Shown: positions 50,713-59,071 of the stretch, one piece after another | Numbering within the stretch: position 1 is the first letter of the stretch | Layout of the letters: each line of letters begins with the position of its first letter | Assembly (NCBI GenBank): GCA_052035295.1 | Contig: JBPOHS010000005.1 | Span: 1 to 64,000, forward strand | DNA: 64,000 bases | DNA from: HdN1 sp052035295 | GTDB lineage: Bacteria > Pseudomonadota > Gammaproteobacteria > Pseudomonadales > Ketobacteraceae | Direction of reading: 5' to 3' | Translations under genes and position numbers: made by a program | The notes under the pieces: generated by a model | Database searches by the model: none | What the model was told of the DNA's origin: nothing | The model's input: the letters and a program-made list of their open reading frames with translations, nothing else

Positions 50713-52586
50713 GGCTGAAAGGCGGTGATCAAGAGGTGTCCTTCGGCAGTCTGCTGGAAGACATGCCCATGATGGATGACGTGCGCCTGGAGGGCGGCTT
50801 TTTTTCCGGGCTCGATCGCGGTGAATGGATTCGTAATCTGGAACACCATTTTCGCTATGGCGAAGAGCTGCTCATGCTTTGGGGCGATCCCGGCGTGGGG
50901 AAGAGTACGCTGATCACGCAATTGGCCAGTCGGCTGGATCCCGAGGTTTACACGGTGGTGACGCTCGATGCCAAACGTGGAGGCTCGGCCGAACACTTGT
51001 GGGGTGCGCTGGATCGTCGCCTGACATTGCCGCATGGGGCAGAAGGTTGGGAAGCGCTCAAGCGCACGGCCAAAAAGCTGGCGTCTTCCGGGCAGTCGCT
51101 GGCGATCATCATTGATCATGCCGACAAACTCAGCAAGGAAGCCGTCCAACTGCTGCGTGCCATGCTGGATGTGCGCCTGCCGGAATGCCGGTTCGTGTTG
51201 ACCCTGGATGGTACCGGGGATTCGGCGCATGGACAGTGGCCCGTGATCGAGGTGCAGCTCTTTGAAAAAGGTCAGGTGGCGCGCCTCTGGCCCTTCAAGG
51301 AGGAAGACGCAGAAGCCTATGTGGAATTCCGATTGCAGCATGCCAATCTGGACGATGTGATCCTCACGGACAAGCAAAAGCAGGGCATTCTTACCCGCAG
51401 CCAGGGAAATGCGGGCGTGATTCGGTATGAGCTGCAGCGATTGCTCAATGACGGCGCCCTGGTGGGAATGCCCGCAAAACCTTCGAGGAAGACATCAGCG
51501 GCAAAGAATGCCCCCAAATCTGCGGAGTTGCCTTCCACCAAAGATGCGCAAGAGGCACCTGCAGCGCACAAAAAGCCAAAGAAACCCAAACAACCATGGG
51601 TGCTGCCCAAGGCGCATACCGTTGCCATGAGTGTGCTGGCGGTAGCCCTGTTGGGCTTCTATCTGGTTTGGGAACAACCGGTGCCTTCGTCGGTCATCTC
51701 GACTCCCTCACCGACTGCGCAAAATTTGCCGCCGGTGGTGAAGTCGCAGAAGCCGGTGTTGCCCATGCTGTCCGAAATCGAGAATAACCCGCCGGCCTCG
51801 GGCGGCTTGCCCAGCCCGGTCAAATCGTCGTTGCTTGCCGCCGATGAAACAGCGACGGCGCCAGCTGTGGACGCAGTGGACGCAGTGGACGCAGTGGACG
51901 CAGTGGATGGCGTCAAAGGCTGGGGTGGCTCAGCGGATAGTGCAGCGTCCAGAGCGTTGGGTAGCCGTGCGCTCATGCAGCCGCCCGCGGGCTTTGTTCC
52001 GAGCAATGTGCCCTTGATGTCCACCGAAGCGGTGGAAGGGGCGGCCAAGACTCCCTCTGCGTCGCTAAAAACCAAATCGACGATGCCGCCTCCCGTCAAG
52101 GATGCGCTAACGACCGGGTCTCAACGGTCCATGGACAGCGCCCCAGCGTCATTGGCGCCAGCGCCCGTCACGCAGCCGAAGAGTCCCGTCGCTCGTTCTG
52201 CAGCGCAGGTGGTGCCCAAAGCATTGCCGGTTCCCAAACCTGTTGCCAAACCAGCACCAAAGCCTGTTGCTGTCGCCAAAGCGACCCCGGTGTCCCTGCC
52301 GAAAAGTTCGCAAGCTGCGAAAGCGGCCCCCGTCCAAGGCGGTGGCCCTTTCACCTTGCAGATCATGGGCTTGAAAGATCTGCGATCGGTGCAGGCGGTG
52401 ATGCAGCGCAATGCGGGAGTGAAGGGCTTGCGCTACCATACGGGCACGCTTAACGGAGAGCCTTGGTATGTAATTGTGCAGGGTGAGTACCCGTCGCGGC
52501 AGGCGGCGCAATTGGCGGCGAAGTCGCTGCCGGCGGCGTTGCAGGCCAGCAAGCCGTTTCCCAAGAGTGTGAGTGCATTGCCGTAG
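50703..52586 (+). CDS. damX: DamX-like cell-division protein (AAA + SPOR)
   Basis: 627 residues. An ExeA/AAA-type ATPase at the N-terminus (Walker A GDPGVGKST near residue 60, switch IIIDHAD), a single membrane helix about residues 304-323 (VAMSVLAVALLGFYLVW), a long low-complexity A/P/V/K linker, and a C-terminal SPOR domain (FTLQIMGLKDLRSVQAVM) that binds denuded septal peptidoglycan. The linker has a VDA repeat. The start overlaps aroB. Confidence 0.9.
   Translation: MHMRLKGGDQEVSFGSLLEDMPMMDDVRLEGGFFSGLDRGEWIRNLEHHFRYGEELLMLWGDPGVGKSTLITQLASRLDPEVYTVVTLDAKRGGSAEHLWGALDRRLTLPHGAEGWEALKRTAKKLASSGQSLAIIIDHADKLSKEAVQLLRAMLDVRLPECRFVLTLDGTGDSAHGQWPVIEVQLFEKGQVARLWPFKEEDAEAYVEFRLQHANLDDVILTDKQKQGILTRSQGNAGVIRYELQRLLNDGALVGMPAKPSRKTSAAKNAPKSAELPSTKDAQEAPAAHKKPKKPKQPWVLPKAHTVAMSVLAVALLGFYLVWEQPVPSSVISTPSPTAQNLPPVVKSQKPVLPMLSEIENNPPASGGLPSPVKSSLLAADETATAPAVDAVDAVDAVDAVDGVKGWGGSADSAASRALGSRALMQPPAGFVPSNVPLMSTEAVEGAAKTPSASLKTKSTMPPPVKDALTTGSQRSMDSAPASLAPAPVTQPKSPVARSAAQVVPKALPVPKPVAKPAPKPVAVAKATPVSLPKSSQAAKAAPVQGGGPFTLQIMGLKDLRSVQAVMQRNAGVKGLRYHTGTLNGEPWYVIVQGEYPSRQAAQLAAKSLPAALQASKPFPKSVSALP
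51867..51911 (+). repeat. Tandem 9-bp repeat in the damX linker
   Basis: Four perfect copies of GTGGACGCA and a fifth degenerate one encode VDAVDAVDAVDAVDG. It is a likely slippage site that changes linker length in frame. Confidence 0.95.
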
Positions 52587-52630
52587 CGAATCGCGGGTAA
52601 ACGCTGGTCAGATAAGGCATGATTTGTTGC

Positions 52631-52662
52631 AAGGGCCAGTCTTACACTGGCCCTTTATGTTT
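52631..52662 (+). terminator. damX terminator
   Basis: A perfect 10-bp stem AAGGGCCAGT/ACTGGCCCTT with a 5-base loop followed by TATGTTTTTT. Confidence 0.9.
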
Positions 52663-52678
52663 TTTAAGGGGGAAGCCA

Positions 52679-53734
52679 ATGACTGAATTGAAGAATGATC
52701 GTTTTTTGCGGGCCCTGCTGCGGCAGCCCGTCGATGTCACACCAGTATGGATGATGCGCCAAGCCGGACGTTATCTGCCTGAATACCGCGCCACCCGCTC
52801 CCGCGCGGGCGATTTTCTGGCGCTCTGCAAGAACGCAGAACTGGCGTGTGAAGTAACCTTGCAGCCGCTGGAGCGTTTCCCGCTGGATGCTGCGATCCTG
52901 TTCTCGGACATCCTGACCGTTCCCGACGCGATGGGGCTGGGACTTTATTTTGAAACCGGCGAAGGCCCGCGGTTTCGCAAGACGGTGCGGACCCAGGCGG
53001 ATGTCGATGCGTTGCCGATTCCCGATGTGGCGACCGATCTTGATTATGTCATGGCGGCCGTACGCACGATTCGTTCGGCATTGGGAGGGCGCGTGCCGTT
53101 GATCGGCTTCTCGGGCAGCCCCTGGACCCTGGCGACCTATATGGTGGAAGGGGCGGGCAGTCGTGATTTTCGTGAAATCAAGAAATTGATGTTCACTCAG
53201 CCCGACGTGTTGCATGGGCTTCTCGACAAGCTTGCGGTCACCGTTACTGCATACCTGAACGAGCAGATTCGTAACGGCGCCCAGGCGGTGCAAATCTTCG
53301 ATACCTGGGGCGGCACCCTGAATACGCCGTGCTACCTGGAATTTTCGCTCAACTACATGAAGCGCATTGTTGATGGACTGATTCGTCATCATGACGGGCG
53401 TGAGGTTCCCTGCATCCTGTTCACCAAGAACGGCGGGCAATGGTTGGAACACATTGCTGCCACTGGCTGCCACGCGGCGGGTCTCGACTGGACGATCGAA
53501 ATCGGTCAGGCGCGAGCCCGAGTTGGTGACAGGGTAGCGTTGCAGGGCAACATGGATCCATCGATCCTGTATGGCACGCCTGCCCGGATCCGCGCCGAGG
53601 TTAAGCGAATCCTGGCGGATTTCGGCGACAACCCAGGCCATGTTTTCAATCTTGGCCACGGCATTGCGCTGGATGTGGATCCTGATAATGCGAAGGTGTT
53701 CATTGAGGCAGTTCATGAATTGAGCGCGCGCTGA
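52679..53734 (+). CDS. hemE: Uroporphyrinogen decarboxylase
   Basis: 351 residues. PVWMMRQAGRYLPEYR and the second signature GFSGSPWTLATYMVEG are hallmarks. Removes four acetate carboxyls of uroporphyrinogen III in haem synthesis. AAGGGGG precedes ATG 52679. Confidence 0.98.
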   Translation: MTELKNDRFLRALLRQPVDVTPVWMMRQAGRYLPEYRATRSRAGDFLALCKNAELACEVTLQPLERFPLDAAILFSDILTVPDAMGLGLYFETGEGPRFRKTVRTQADVDALPIPDVATDLDYVMAAVRTIRSALGGRVPLIGFSGSPWTLATYMVEGAGSRDFREIKKLMFTQPDVLHGLLDKLAVTVTAYLNEQIRNGAQAVQIFDTWGGTLNTPCYLEFSLNYMKRIVDGLIRHHDGREVPCILFTKNGGQWLEHIAATGCHAAGLDWTIEIGQARARVGDRVALQGNMDPSILYGTPARIRAEVKRILADFGDNPGHVFNLGHGIALDVDPDNAKVFIEAVHELSAR

Positions 53735-53881
53735 TTCCTTTCTTTGCAAAAATTCGACCGTCTCGCATTTTGAAATATACTTCAAGAGATATGCTGACCC
53801 GGTGATGCGTCTTCGCCGGGGCAACAAGCAACTCGGCTGGATTGCCGATGTACAGTAGATTTTCTTACCCGGGATTCCCAT

Positions 53882-55519
53882 ATGCATTCCTATCTCAGAA
53901 TCTTGCTCCTTTCGATGTTGTCGGTTGTCATGCTGACGGCGTGTCAAGGCGATTCTCCCTATGATGGCGACCAGGACACTTCGACGGATACGCCTGATGA
54001 TGGCGGCGGTTCCGGAGATGGTGATGGCGAAGAGGAGGGAAATACGGCGCAGGGGATCAGTTATGTGCCGCTGAATGTCTATGAGGCCAGCGACACTTTC
54101 TCAGGTTTGGGCTTGAGTGGCGTGTTCCGGACCCAATGGTGGACCAATGATCTCTCTATCGATCCGGTCATTGACGCCTACCTCATTAACCCGATTGATG
54201 CCGCGACGTTGCTCTCCTATCCGGCGGCGGTGGCAACCGACTACACCGTGACTATTGACGGTATAAAAATCGATAACTCGGAAAGCTATCCCTTGCTGCA
54301 AAAAGTCATTGGTACTGAGACTTATCTGCAGACGGCGCTGGTGTTTGACTTGAGTGATAGCGTCTCGGGCGTCGACATGGAGGCATTGATCGATGAAACC
54401 AAGGACTATCTGACTCGGGTGCGCGCAAGCACTGACACTACCATTCGCGATCAGGAGTTTGTGGTCTGGGTGTTTGCTGATGAGGTGTATGAAGTTACCA
54501 GCGGGTTTACCAGCGATGCCGCAGCGCTTGATGCTGCGCTTGATCGGGTCATTGAAATCAATGCAGCGCGATCATTCGAGCCTGATGATCCTGATTACGG
54601 CACCTTTGGCGGCGTGAGCAATTTGCATCGTGCCATCGTGCAGGCGATTGGTCGTTACCTTGAAGGCGATTATGACTTCCGCACGGATGGCGATAACGAT
54701 CTGGTCGACTTTGCAGGTTTTAACGGTGTGAATTTGAGTCAGCTGGTGGTGTTTTCTTCGGGCCCCGATACTTATCTTGAGTTTAGCGCCGAGGAAATGG
54801 TGGCTTCCATCGAATCACAATCGTTCGTGAAATATGATACGACCGCAGCGGCCGATTCCGGGACCATGACGTACCTGAAAAAACCGGTGTTTTACTACGT
54901 GATGGGCGGCACCTCGCGTGGTACCACTTATTCCGAACTGAGCACCGTGGCCGAATCTACAAAGGCGTTGACGCTTGCTGCGGGGGCTTACGATTTTGAA
55001 GAAGACCTGGTGACCAACCAGATCAAGGCCATTGATGCCCGCGTGGATCTGGAAAACCAGCACTTGTTCCGATTCGCCTTTGTCCCGCGGTTGGGCACTC
55101 ACACGGCCGTTTTCAAATCGAATGCGACTGGCTTCAATTATTCCCTCACGGGTGATTTCGATGACACGTATATGGATGCTATCGCCGACATTGGCACGCC
55201 CGAAGAAACCTTGATTTCTCTGGTGGAAATCACGGGGCCCAATGGGGAGTACATCTCAGGAAATGACGTTCCCCTGTCGGAGGCCAGCACTTTCCGTGCA
55301 GTGACACGCTGGACGGCACGCACCTACGACGGTAACGATTATGACTGGAGCATTGTTGGCGGCACGGGAACGACCAACTCGGACGGTTCCTTTACCGTAA
55401 CGGACGTTGATGATGGCGGAGCTGTATTGACCGTGACTAACGTGACTCGCAATACCGAAGATGCCGAATTGACGTCGCCCGTGCGCGATCACGAGGCGTC
55501 AATCCTGGTGACGGATTGA
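53882..55519 (+). CDS. Lipoprotein with VWA-like domain
   Basis: 545 residues. Signal peptide ending in lipobox LTAC, then an acidic D/G/T-rich linker (about residues 22-55). A von Willebrand A-type core follows: ALVFDLSDSVSG carries the DxSxS metal site, and LRVR...VWVFADEV fits the next strands. The C-terminus has an Ig-like stretch (about 440-545, ending in repeated TVTDVDDGGAVLTVTN-type strands). It is an outer-membrane or periplasmic adhesion-type protein (inference); the family is not recognised by name. It has its own strong terminator. Confidence 0.8.
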   Translation: MHSYLRILLLSMLSVVMLTACQGDSPYDGDQDTSTDTPDDGGGSGDGDGEEEGNTAQGISYVPLNVYEASDTFSGLGLSGVFRTQWWTNDLSIDPVIDAYLINPIDAATLLSYPAAVATDYTVTIDGIKIDNSESYPLLQKVIGTETYLQTALVFDLSDSVSGVDMEALIDETKDYLTRVRASTDTTIRDQEFVVWVFADEVYEVTSGFTSDAAALDAALDRVIEINAARSFEPDDPDYGTFGGVSNLHRAIVQAIGRYLEGDYDFRTDGDNDLVDFAGFNGVNLSQLVVFSSGPDTYLEFSAEEMVASIESQSFVKYDTTAAADSGTMTYLKKPVFYYVMGGTSRGTTYSELSTVAESTKALTLAAGAYDFEEDLVTNQIKAIDARVDLENQHLFRFAFVPRLGTHTAVFKSNATGFNYSLTGDFDDTYMDAIADIGTPEETLISLVEITGPNGEYISGNDVPLSEASTFRAVTRWTARTYDGNDYDWSIVGGTGTTNSDGSFTVTDVDDGGAVLTVTNVTRNTEDAELTSPVRDHEASILVTD

Positions 55520-55540
55520 CATTTTGGAGTAGGCCTCAGA

Positions 55541-55576
55541 CTACAAAAAAACCCGCTCAGGCGGGTTTTTTTGTAG
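55541..55576 (+). terminator. Strong terminator after the VWA lipoprotein
   Basis: A 16-bp perfect stem CTACAAAAAAACCCGC/GCGGGTTTTTTTGTAG with a 4-base loop; bidirectional T/A runs. Confidence 0.95.
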
Positions 55577-55858
55577 GTGTACGCTGGTTCAGTGCCGGGT
55601 GCTATCCGATTGTTACTAACGGCAGGTTCAGAAAAAGGTATTTATAAACATCTGATGGGAGTGTCGTGTTGCGTTGGTTGCCGGTCATCTACTAACAATC
55701 TGGAGATGAGTAGATAGGGCCAGCGAGTGGACGCTTTCGGAGGGATGAGCTTTCAGCCGCAGTGCCTGAAGATCAGCGAGCCCGTTGATTATCGTGGTGG
55801 GACATGAAGGCAGAAGCCACTGGGAACAACTAAAGGCTTGATTGGAAAGGAGAAAAAC
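55577..55858. other. Intergenic region without visible gene
   Basis: No credible frame or repeat. It lies between the lipoprotein terminator and the 3' end of the tRNA-Thr gene. Confidence 0.5.
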
Positions 55859-55934
55859 TGGTGCCGGAGATAGGAATCGAACCTACGACCTTCGCATTAC
55901 GAATGCGCTGCTCTACCGACTGAGCTACACCGGC
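55859..55934 (-). tRNA. tRNA-Thr (anticodon CGT)
   Basis: 76 bases, with 5' GCCGGTG pairing to the 3' acceptor strand, anticodon loop TTCGTAA in a GCGCA/TGCG stem, T-arm GGTTCGATTCC and encoded CCA. No element is attached to its 3' end in this window. Confidence 0.96.
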
Positions 55935-56197
55935 GTCCAGAGCGTGAAAGTATACCTGTCATTTCCGAAAACAAAAGGGGCTGGCTGGCAAACCATGAAC
56001 AAATTCAATAGCATCACGCCTTTGCGGTCTCAGCATCCCCGGGCCAGCCAGTGATCAGGATCACTCAACCAGCGGATGAGTGGCGACACAATGCTCATTC
56101 GGCGATAAACTGGTTGCCCGGTTTTTACGGGTCGGATGAGTGCAAGCCAGACCGGCGTGTTGGCACGCAGGCGGATTCAAATGTTGAGAGGTTTCGG

Positions 56198-56794
56198 GTG
56201 CCGTTAGAGGATCTGGTTCGAGAGTTTGGCTATCTGGCCGTGTTTGTCGGCACCTTTCTGGAGGGTGAGACCATCCAGATCCTGGGCGGGCTGGCTGCTC
56301 ATGCCGGATTCCTGCAGCTGCATTGGGTCATCGCGGTGGGCTGTGCCGGCACTCTGTTGGGCGACCAGCTTTATTTCTACATTGGGCGTCGTTACGGTCA
56401 GCGGTTTCTGGAGAAGCGACCCGGCTGGCAGGTGCGGGTCAGCAAGGTCCACCATTACATCGAACGTTATGACGCGTTGGCGATCCTTTCCTTCCGGTTC
56501 TTCTATGGCATCCGTAATGTGGCGTCATTCGCCATGGGCACCAGCAAGATCGCGTTCGTGCGCTTTGCTATCCTCAATGCCATGGGGGCCATCATCTGGG
56601 CCGTCGTCATGGCGGGTATTGGCTACTACTTTGGCAAGGCAGTTGAATCGGCCATGGGCGACATCAAACGCTACGAAACCTATGTCCTGTTGGGCGTGGC
56701 GGGTATCGGTGTGATCGTCTATGCGGTGCACGTCTTGCGTGCGCGTCGAGAGGCTCGCAGGGCTGCCGCCAGGATCCCGTCCGGCAACCCCTGA
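56198..56794 (+). CDS. DedA family membrane protein
   Basis: 198 residues from GTG 56198, with GAGAGG six bases upstream. The pattern GTFLEGETIQILGGLAA, LGDQLYFYIGRRYG and RFFYGIRNVASFAMG is the DedA/SNARE-associated core, with about five hydrophobic segments. DedA proteins flip lipids such as undecaprenyl phosphate across the inner membrane (known for some). An in-frame upstream region to 56051 lacks family similarity. Confidence 0.93.
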   Translation: MPLEDLVREFGYLAVFVGTFLEGETIQILGGLAAHAGFLQLHWVIAVGCAGTLLGDQLYFYIGRRYGQRFLEKRPGWQVRVSKVHHYIERYDALAILSFRFFYGIRNVASFAMGTSKIAFVRFAILNAMGAIIWAVVMAGIGYYFGKAVESAMGDIKRYETYVLLGVAGIGVIVYAVHVLRARREARRAAARIPSGNP

Positions 56795-56807
56795 TGCAAG
56801 AGGGCGC

Positions 56808-57257
56808 TCAGCGCTTGTGCAGGCGAGCCTGATAGGTCGCGTTGGTCGCGGCCACGACGGTGCCATTGGTGTCCTTGAGTTCAAGTACCAGCACGTAATT
56901 CGATTTGCCCTGACTCTCCAACTCGGCGTTGACCCGCGCGATATCCTCTTCTGACAAGGTCGCTTCCACGAATACGTCGGTGGTGGCGGGTTTGAGAAAC
57001 TTGATGTTCATATCCACCAGAATCGGGTAGCACTTGCTCAAATCAAAGGCGCTCATGAACAACGCGCCGCCCGGGATTTCCGCAACCGTGAACAAGGCGC
57101 CGGCATACATGATGCCGATATGGTTCTGGTTGCCCTGAAACGGGATCTTCATTTTTACGCGTCCGCGTTCAAACTCCACCAGATCTACGCCTGCGCGTTC
57201 AGCAAACGGGACGGCACCGGTACTCATCCGGCGAACGGTTTCAAAGTCGAAATTCAT
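56808..57257 (-). CDS. Hotdog-fold thioesterase-like protein (DUF4442/PaaI type)
   Basis: 149 residues. NHIGIMYAGALFTVAEIPGG is the central hotdog helix with its typical N..G..HaG-like pattern, followed by strands MNIKFLKPATTDVFVEATLS. The likely reaction is acyl-CoA hydrolysis (inference). Convergent with the DedA gene. Confidence 0.85.
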   Translation of the reverse strand: MNFDFETVRRMSTGAVPFAERAGVDLVEFERGRVKMKIPFQGNQNHIGIMYAGALFTVAEIPGGALFMSAFDLSKCYPILVDMNIKFLKPATTDVFVEATLSEEDIARVNAELESQGKSNYVLVLELKDTNGTVVAATNATYQARLHKR

Positions 57258-57391
57258 GACGGTTATCCTGCATTGTGGAGTGACTGATGCGTCAGCATGT
57301 TAGCAAGGACAGGGTGGTGAAACCAGCGGGTTTTGAATGTCGGGAAGGCGGCAGCGCTACCCGGAAGCCATGCAACCGGGATGGCAGCAGA

Positions 57392-58171
57392 TCAGGGGGT
57401 GAGTTCCTTGCCGGCGGTCTCGATGTGAGGTTTTTTCTCGACCAGACGGGCCAGCACCAATCCCAGCTCGAACAGCAGGCACATGGGAATGGCCAGCATG
57501 GTCTGGGAAAGTGGATCGGGCGGTGTCAACAGCATGCCAACGATGAAGCAGATGACAATGACGTATCGGCGCTTGTCGGCAAGCCCGGCGCGATCAATGA
57601 CGCCTGACCAGACCAGTAGCACGATCGCGACCGGAATCTCGAAGGCCGCACCAAAGGCAAAGAACAGGGTCAGGGCGATGGAAAGATACTGGGAGATATC
57701 GGGACTTACCACGATGCTGGCCGGCCCCGACGAGACGAAAAACGCCATGATCATCGGGAATACAAAAAAGTGGGCGAACGCAATGCCCCCATAGAACAGC
57801 ACCACGCTGCTGATCAGAATGGGAATGGCCACGCGTTTCTCATGCTGATACAGCCCGGGGGAAATGAACTTCCAGACTTGGTGCAAAACAATGGGCATGG
57901 CCAGAAAAAGCGCTACGACAGCGGTGAGCTTGAAGGGGGCGAAAAAGGTGTCGGTCACGTTGGTGACGATCATTGAAGTCCCTTCCGGCAATTGTTTGCG
58001 GATGGGTTCGGACACGATCAGGTAAATGTCGTTGGCGAAGTAGATCAGTCCCAGAAAAATGAGCAGAATTCCGCATATGGCCACCAGCAGCCGCTGACGC
58101 AGCTCGATCAGGTGCTGGATCAGCGGCATGGGCGTGTCTTGCGCCTGATCGTGGGGCAGCTTGTCGGTCAT
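57392..58171 (-). CDS. tatC: Twin-arginine translocase subunit TatC
   Basis: 259 residues, six transmembrane segments. The N-terminus MPLIQHLIELRQRLL is the conserved cytoplasmic motif that binds RR signals, and FPMIMAFF and FGAAFEIPV are family hallmarks. Four-base overlap with tatB. Confidence 0.97.
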   Translation of the reverse strand: MTDKLPHDQAQDTPMPLIQHLIELRQRLLVAICGILLIFLGLIYFANDIYLIVSEPIRKQLPEGTSMIVTNVTDTFFAPFKLTAVVALFLAMPIVLHQVWKFISPGLYQHEKRVAIPILISSVVLFYGGIAFAHFFVFPMIMAFFVSSGPASIVVSPDISQYLSIALTLFFAFGAAFEIPVAIVLLVWSGVIDRAGLADKRRYVIVICFIVGMLLTPPDPLSQTMLAIPMCLLFELGLVLARLVEKKPHIETAGKELTP

Positions 58172-58635
58172 GTCGGCTCCTTCGGTGTCGAAGCGACAGA
58201 GGAGGCGACAGCAATAGCGACGGGTGGGATGCTGACATCTGAGGGCGTCGCAGCGACCTGCCCGGCACCAGGGGGAGCAGTAACGTCGGTGTTTACAGAC
58301 AGCGCAGGGGGCGGTGTGGCCGAGGCCGTGTCTGCCTGGTTGGCAGGCGGGGTTGCCGTGGCATTGAAGCCTTCCTGAATGGCTTTTTGCGCTTCGGTCA
58401 GTTCTTTCCGCAAATCGCCGATCATGCCCTCTTCAACCTGCTTCTTGATGCGCTGCTGCATTTCGAAGACGTTGACCTCGCGCTCAATCTCGTCACGCAC
58501 GGAATGCACCATGCGCGACATGCGCCCCAGGAAGGCACCTGTCATGCGCGCGGCATGAGGGAGGCGCTCAGGACCAAGCACCAACAGGGCAACGATTCCG
58601 ACCATCACGATCTCAAGAAAGCCGATGTCGAACAT
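58168..58635 (-). CDS. tatB: Twin-arginine translocase subunit TatB
   Basis: 155 residues. An N-terminal membrane helix MFDIGFLEIVMVGIVALLVLGPERLP, an amphipathic helix and a variable A/T/P-rich tail that is longer than the core. With TatC it forms the substrate receptor. Confidence 0.96.
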   Translation of the reverse strand: MFDIGFLEIVMVGIVALLVLGPERLPHAARMTGAFLGRMSRMVHSVRDEIEREVNVFEMQQRIKKQVEEGMIGDLRKELTEAQKAIQEGFNATATPPANQADTASATPPPALSVNTDVTAPPGAGQVAATPSDVSIPPVAIAVASSVASTPKEPT

Positions 58636-58638
58636 GGC

Positions 58639-58869
58639 TTATGCCTTGGTCTCTTCTTTCTTGACGGCCGTGCTGTCGATGGGCGGCTGCTCGTGCTGCG
58701 CCAATTGCTTGTTGGCTTCTTCATCGTTGGCGCCTTCATCTTTCATCGACTTTTTGAAGCCTTTGATGGCGTTGCCAAGATCGGCGCCAATATTGCCCAG
58801 ACGCTTGGTGCCGAACAACAGAACGACAATAACGAGGATGACGAGAAGTTGAGTCAGACTGAAATGCAT
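58639..58869 (-). CDS. tatA: Twin-arginine translocase subunit TatA
   Basis: 76 residues. Membrane helix LLVILVIVVLLFGTKRL followed by the amphipathic helix GNIGADLGNAIKGFKK. It forms the pore. Starts MHFSLTQ; ends three bases before tatB. Confidence 0.97.
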   Translation of the reverse strand: MHFSLTQLLVILVIVVLLFGTKRLGNIGADLGNAIKGFKKSMKDEGANDEEANKQLAQHEQPPIDSTAVKKEETKA

Positions 58870-59041
58870 CGTGGTAATCCATGGTGTTGAAGTGGATATC
58901 GACTCTGCCCGATATCGCGGGAGGCTACATCATACACCACAAATTGTGGCGTCATGCAGCTGAGACATGTGAGGAGTGAAACCGCCATCACAATGATGAC
59001 AATGACGGCTTCACCACGGGGCCAGAGAGGATTCTGGCCTG

Positions 59042-59069
59042 GGGTCACGGCCTGGGGGTCACGGCCTGG
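59042..59069. repeat. Two 14-bp tandem repeats beside the phoX stop codon
   Basis: GGGTCACGGCCTGG occurs twice in direct succession, ending three bases before the phoX stop codon. Confidence 0.9.
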
Positions 59070-59071
59070 GA

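Noticed and set aside
55842..56054. Open frame across the tRNA-Thr gene
   Set aside because: It translates the antisense of the tRNA; a known artefact.
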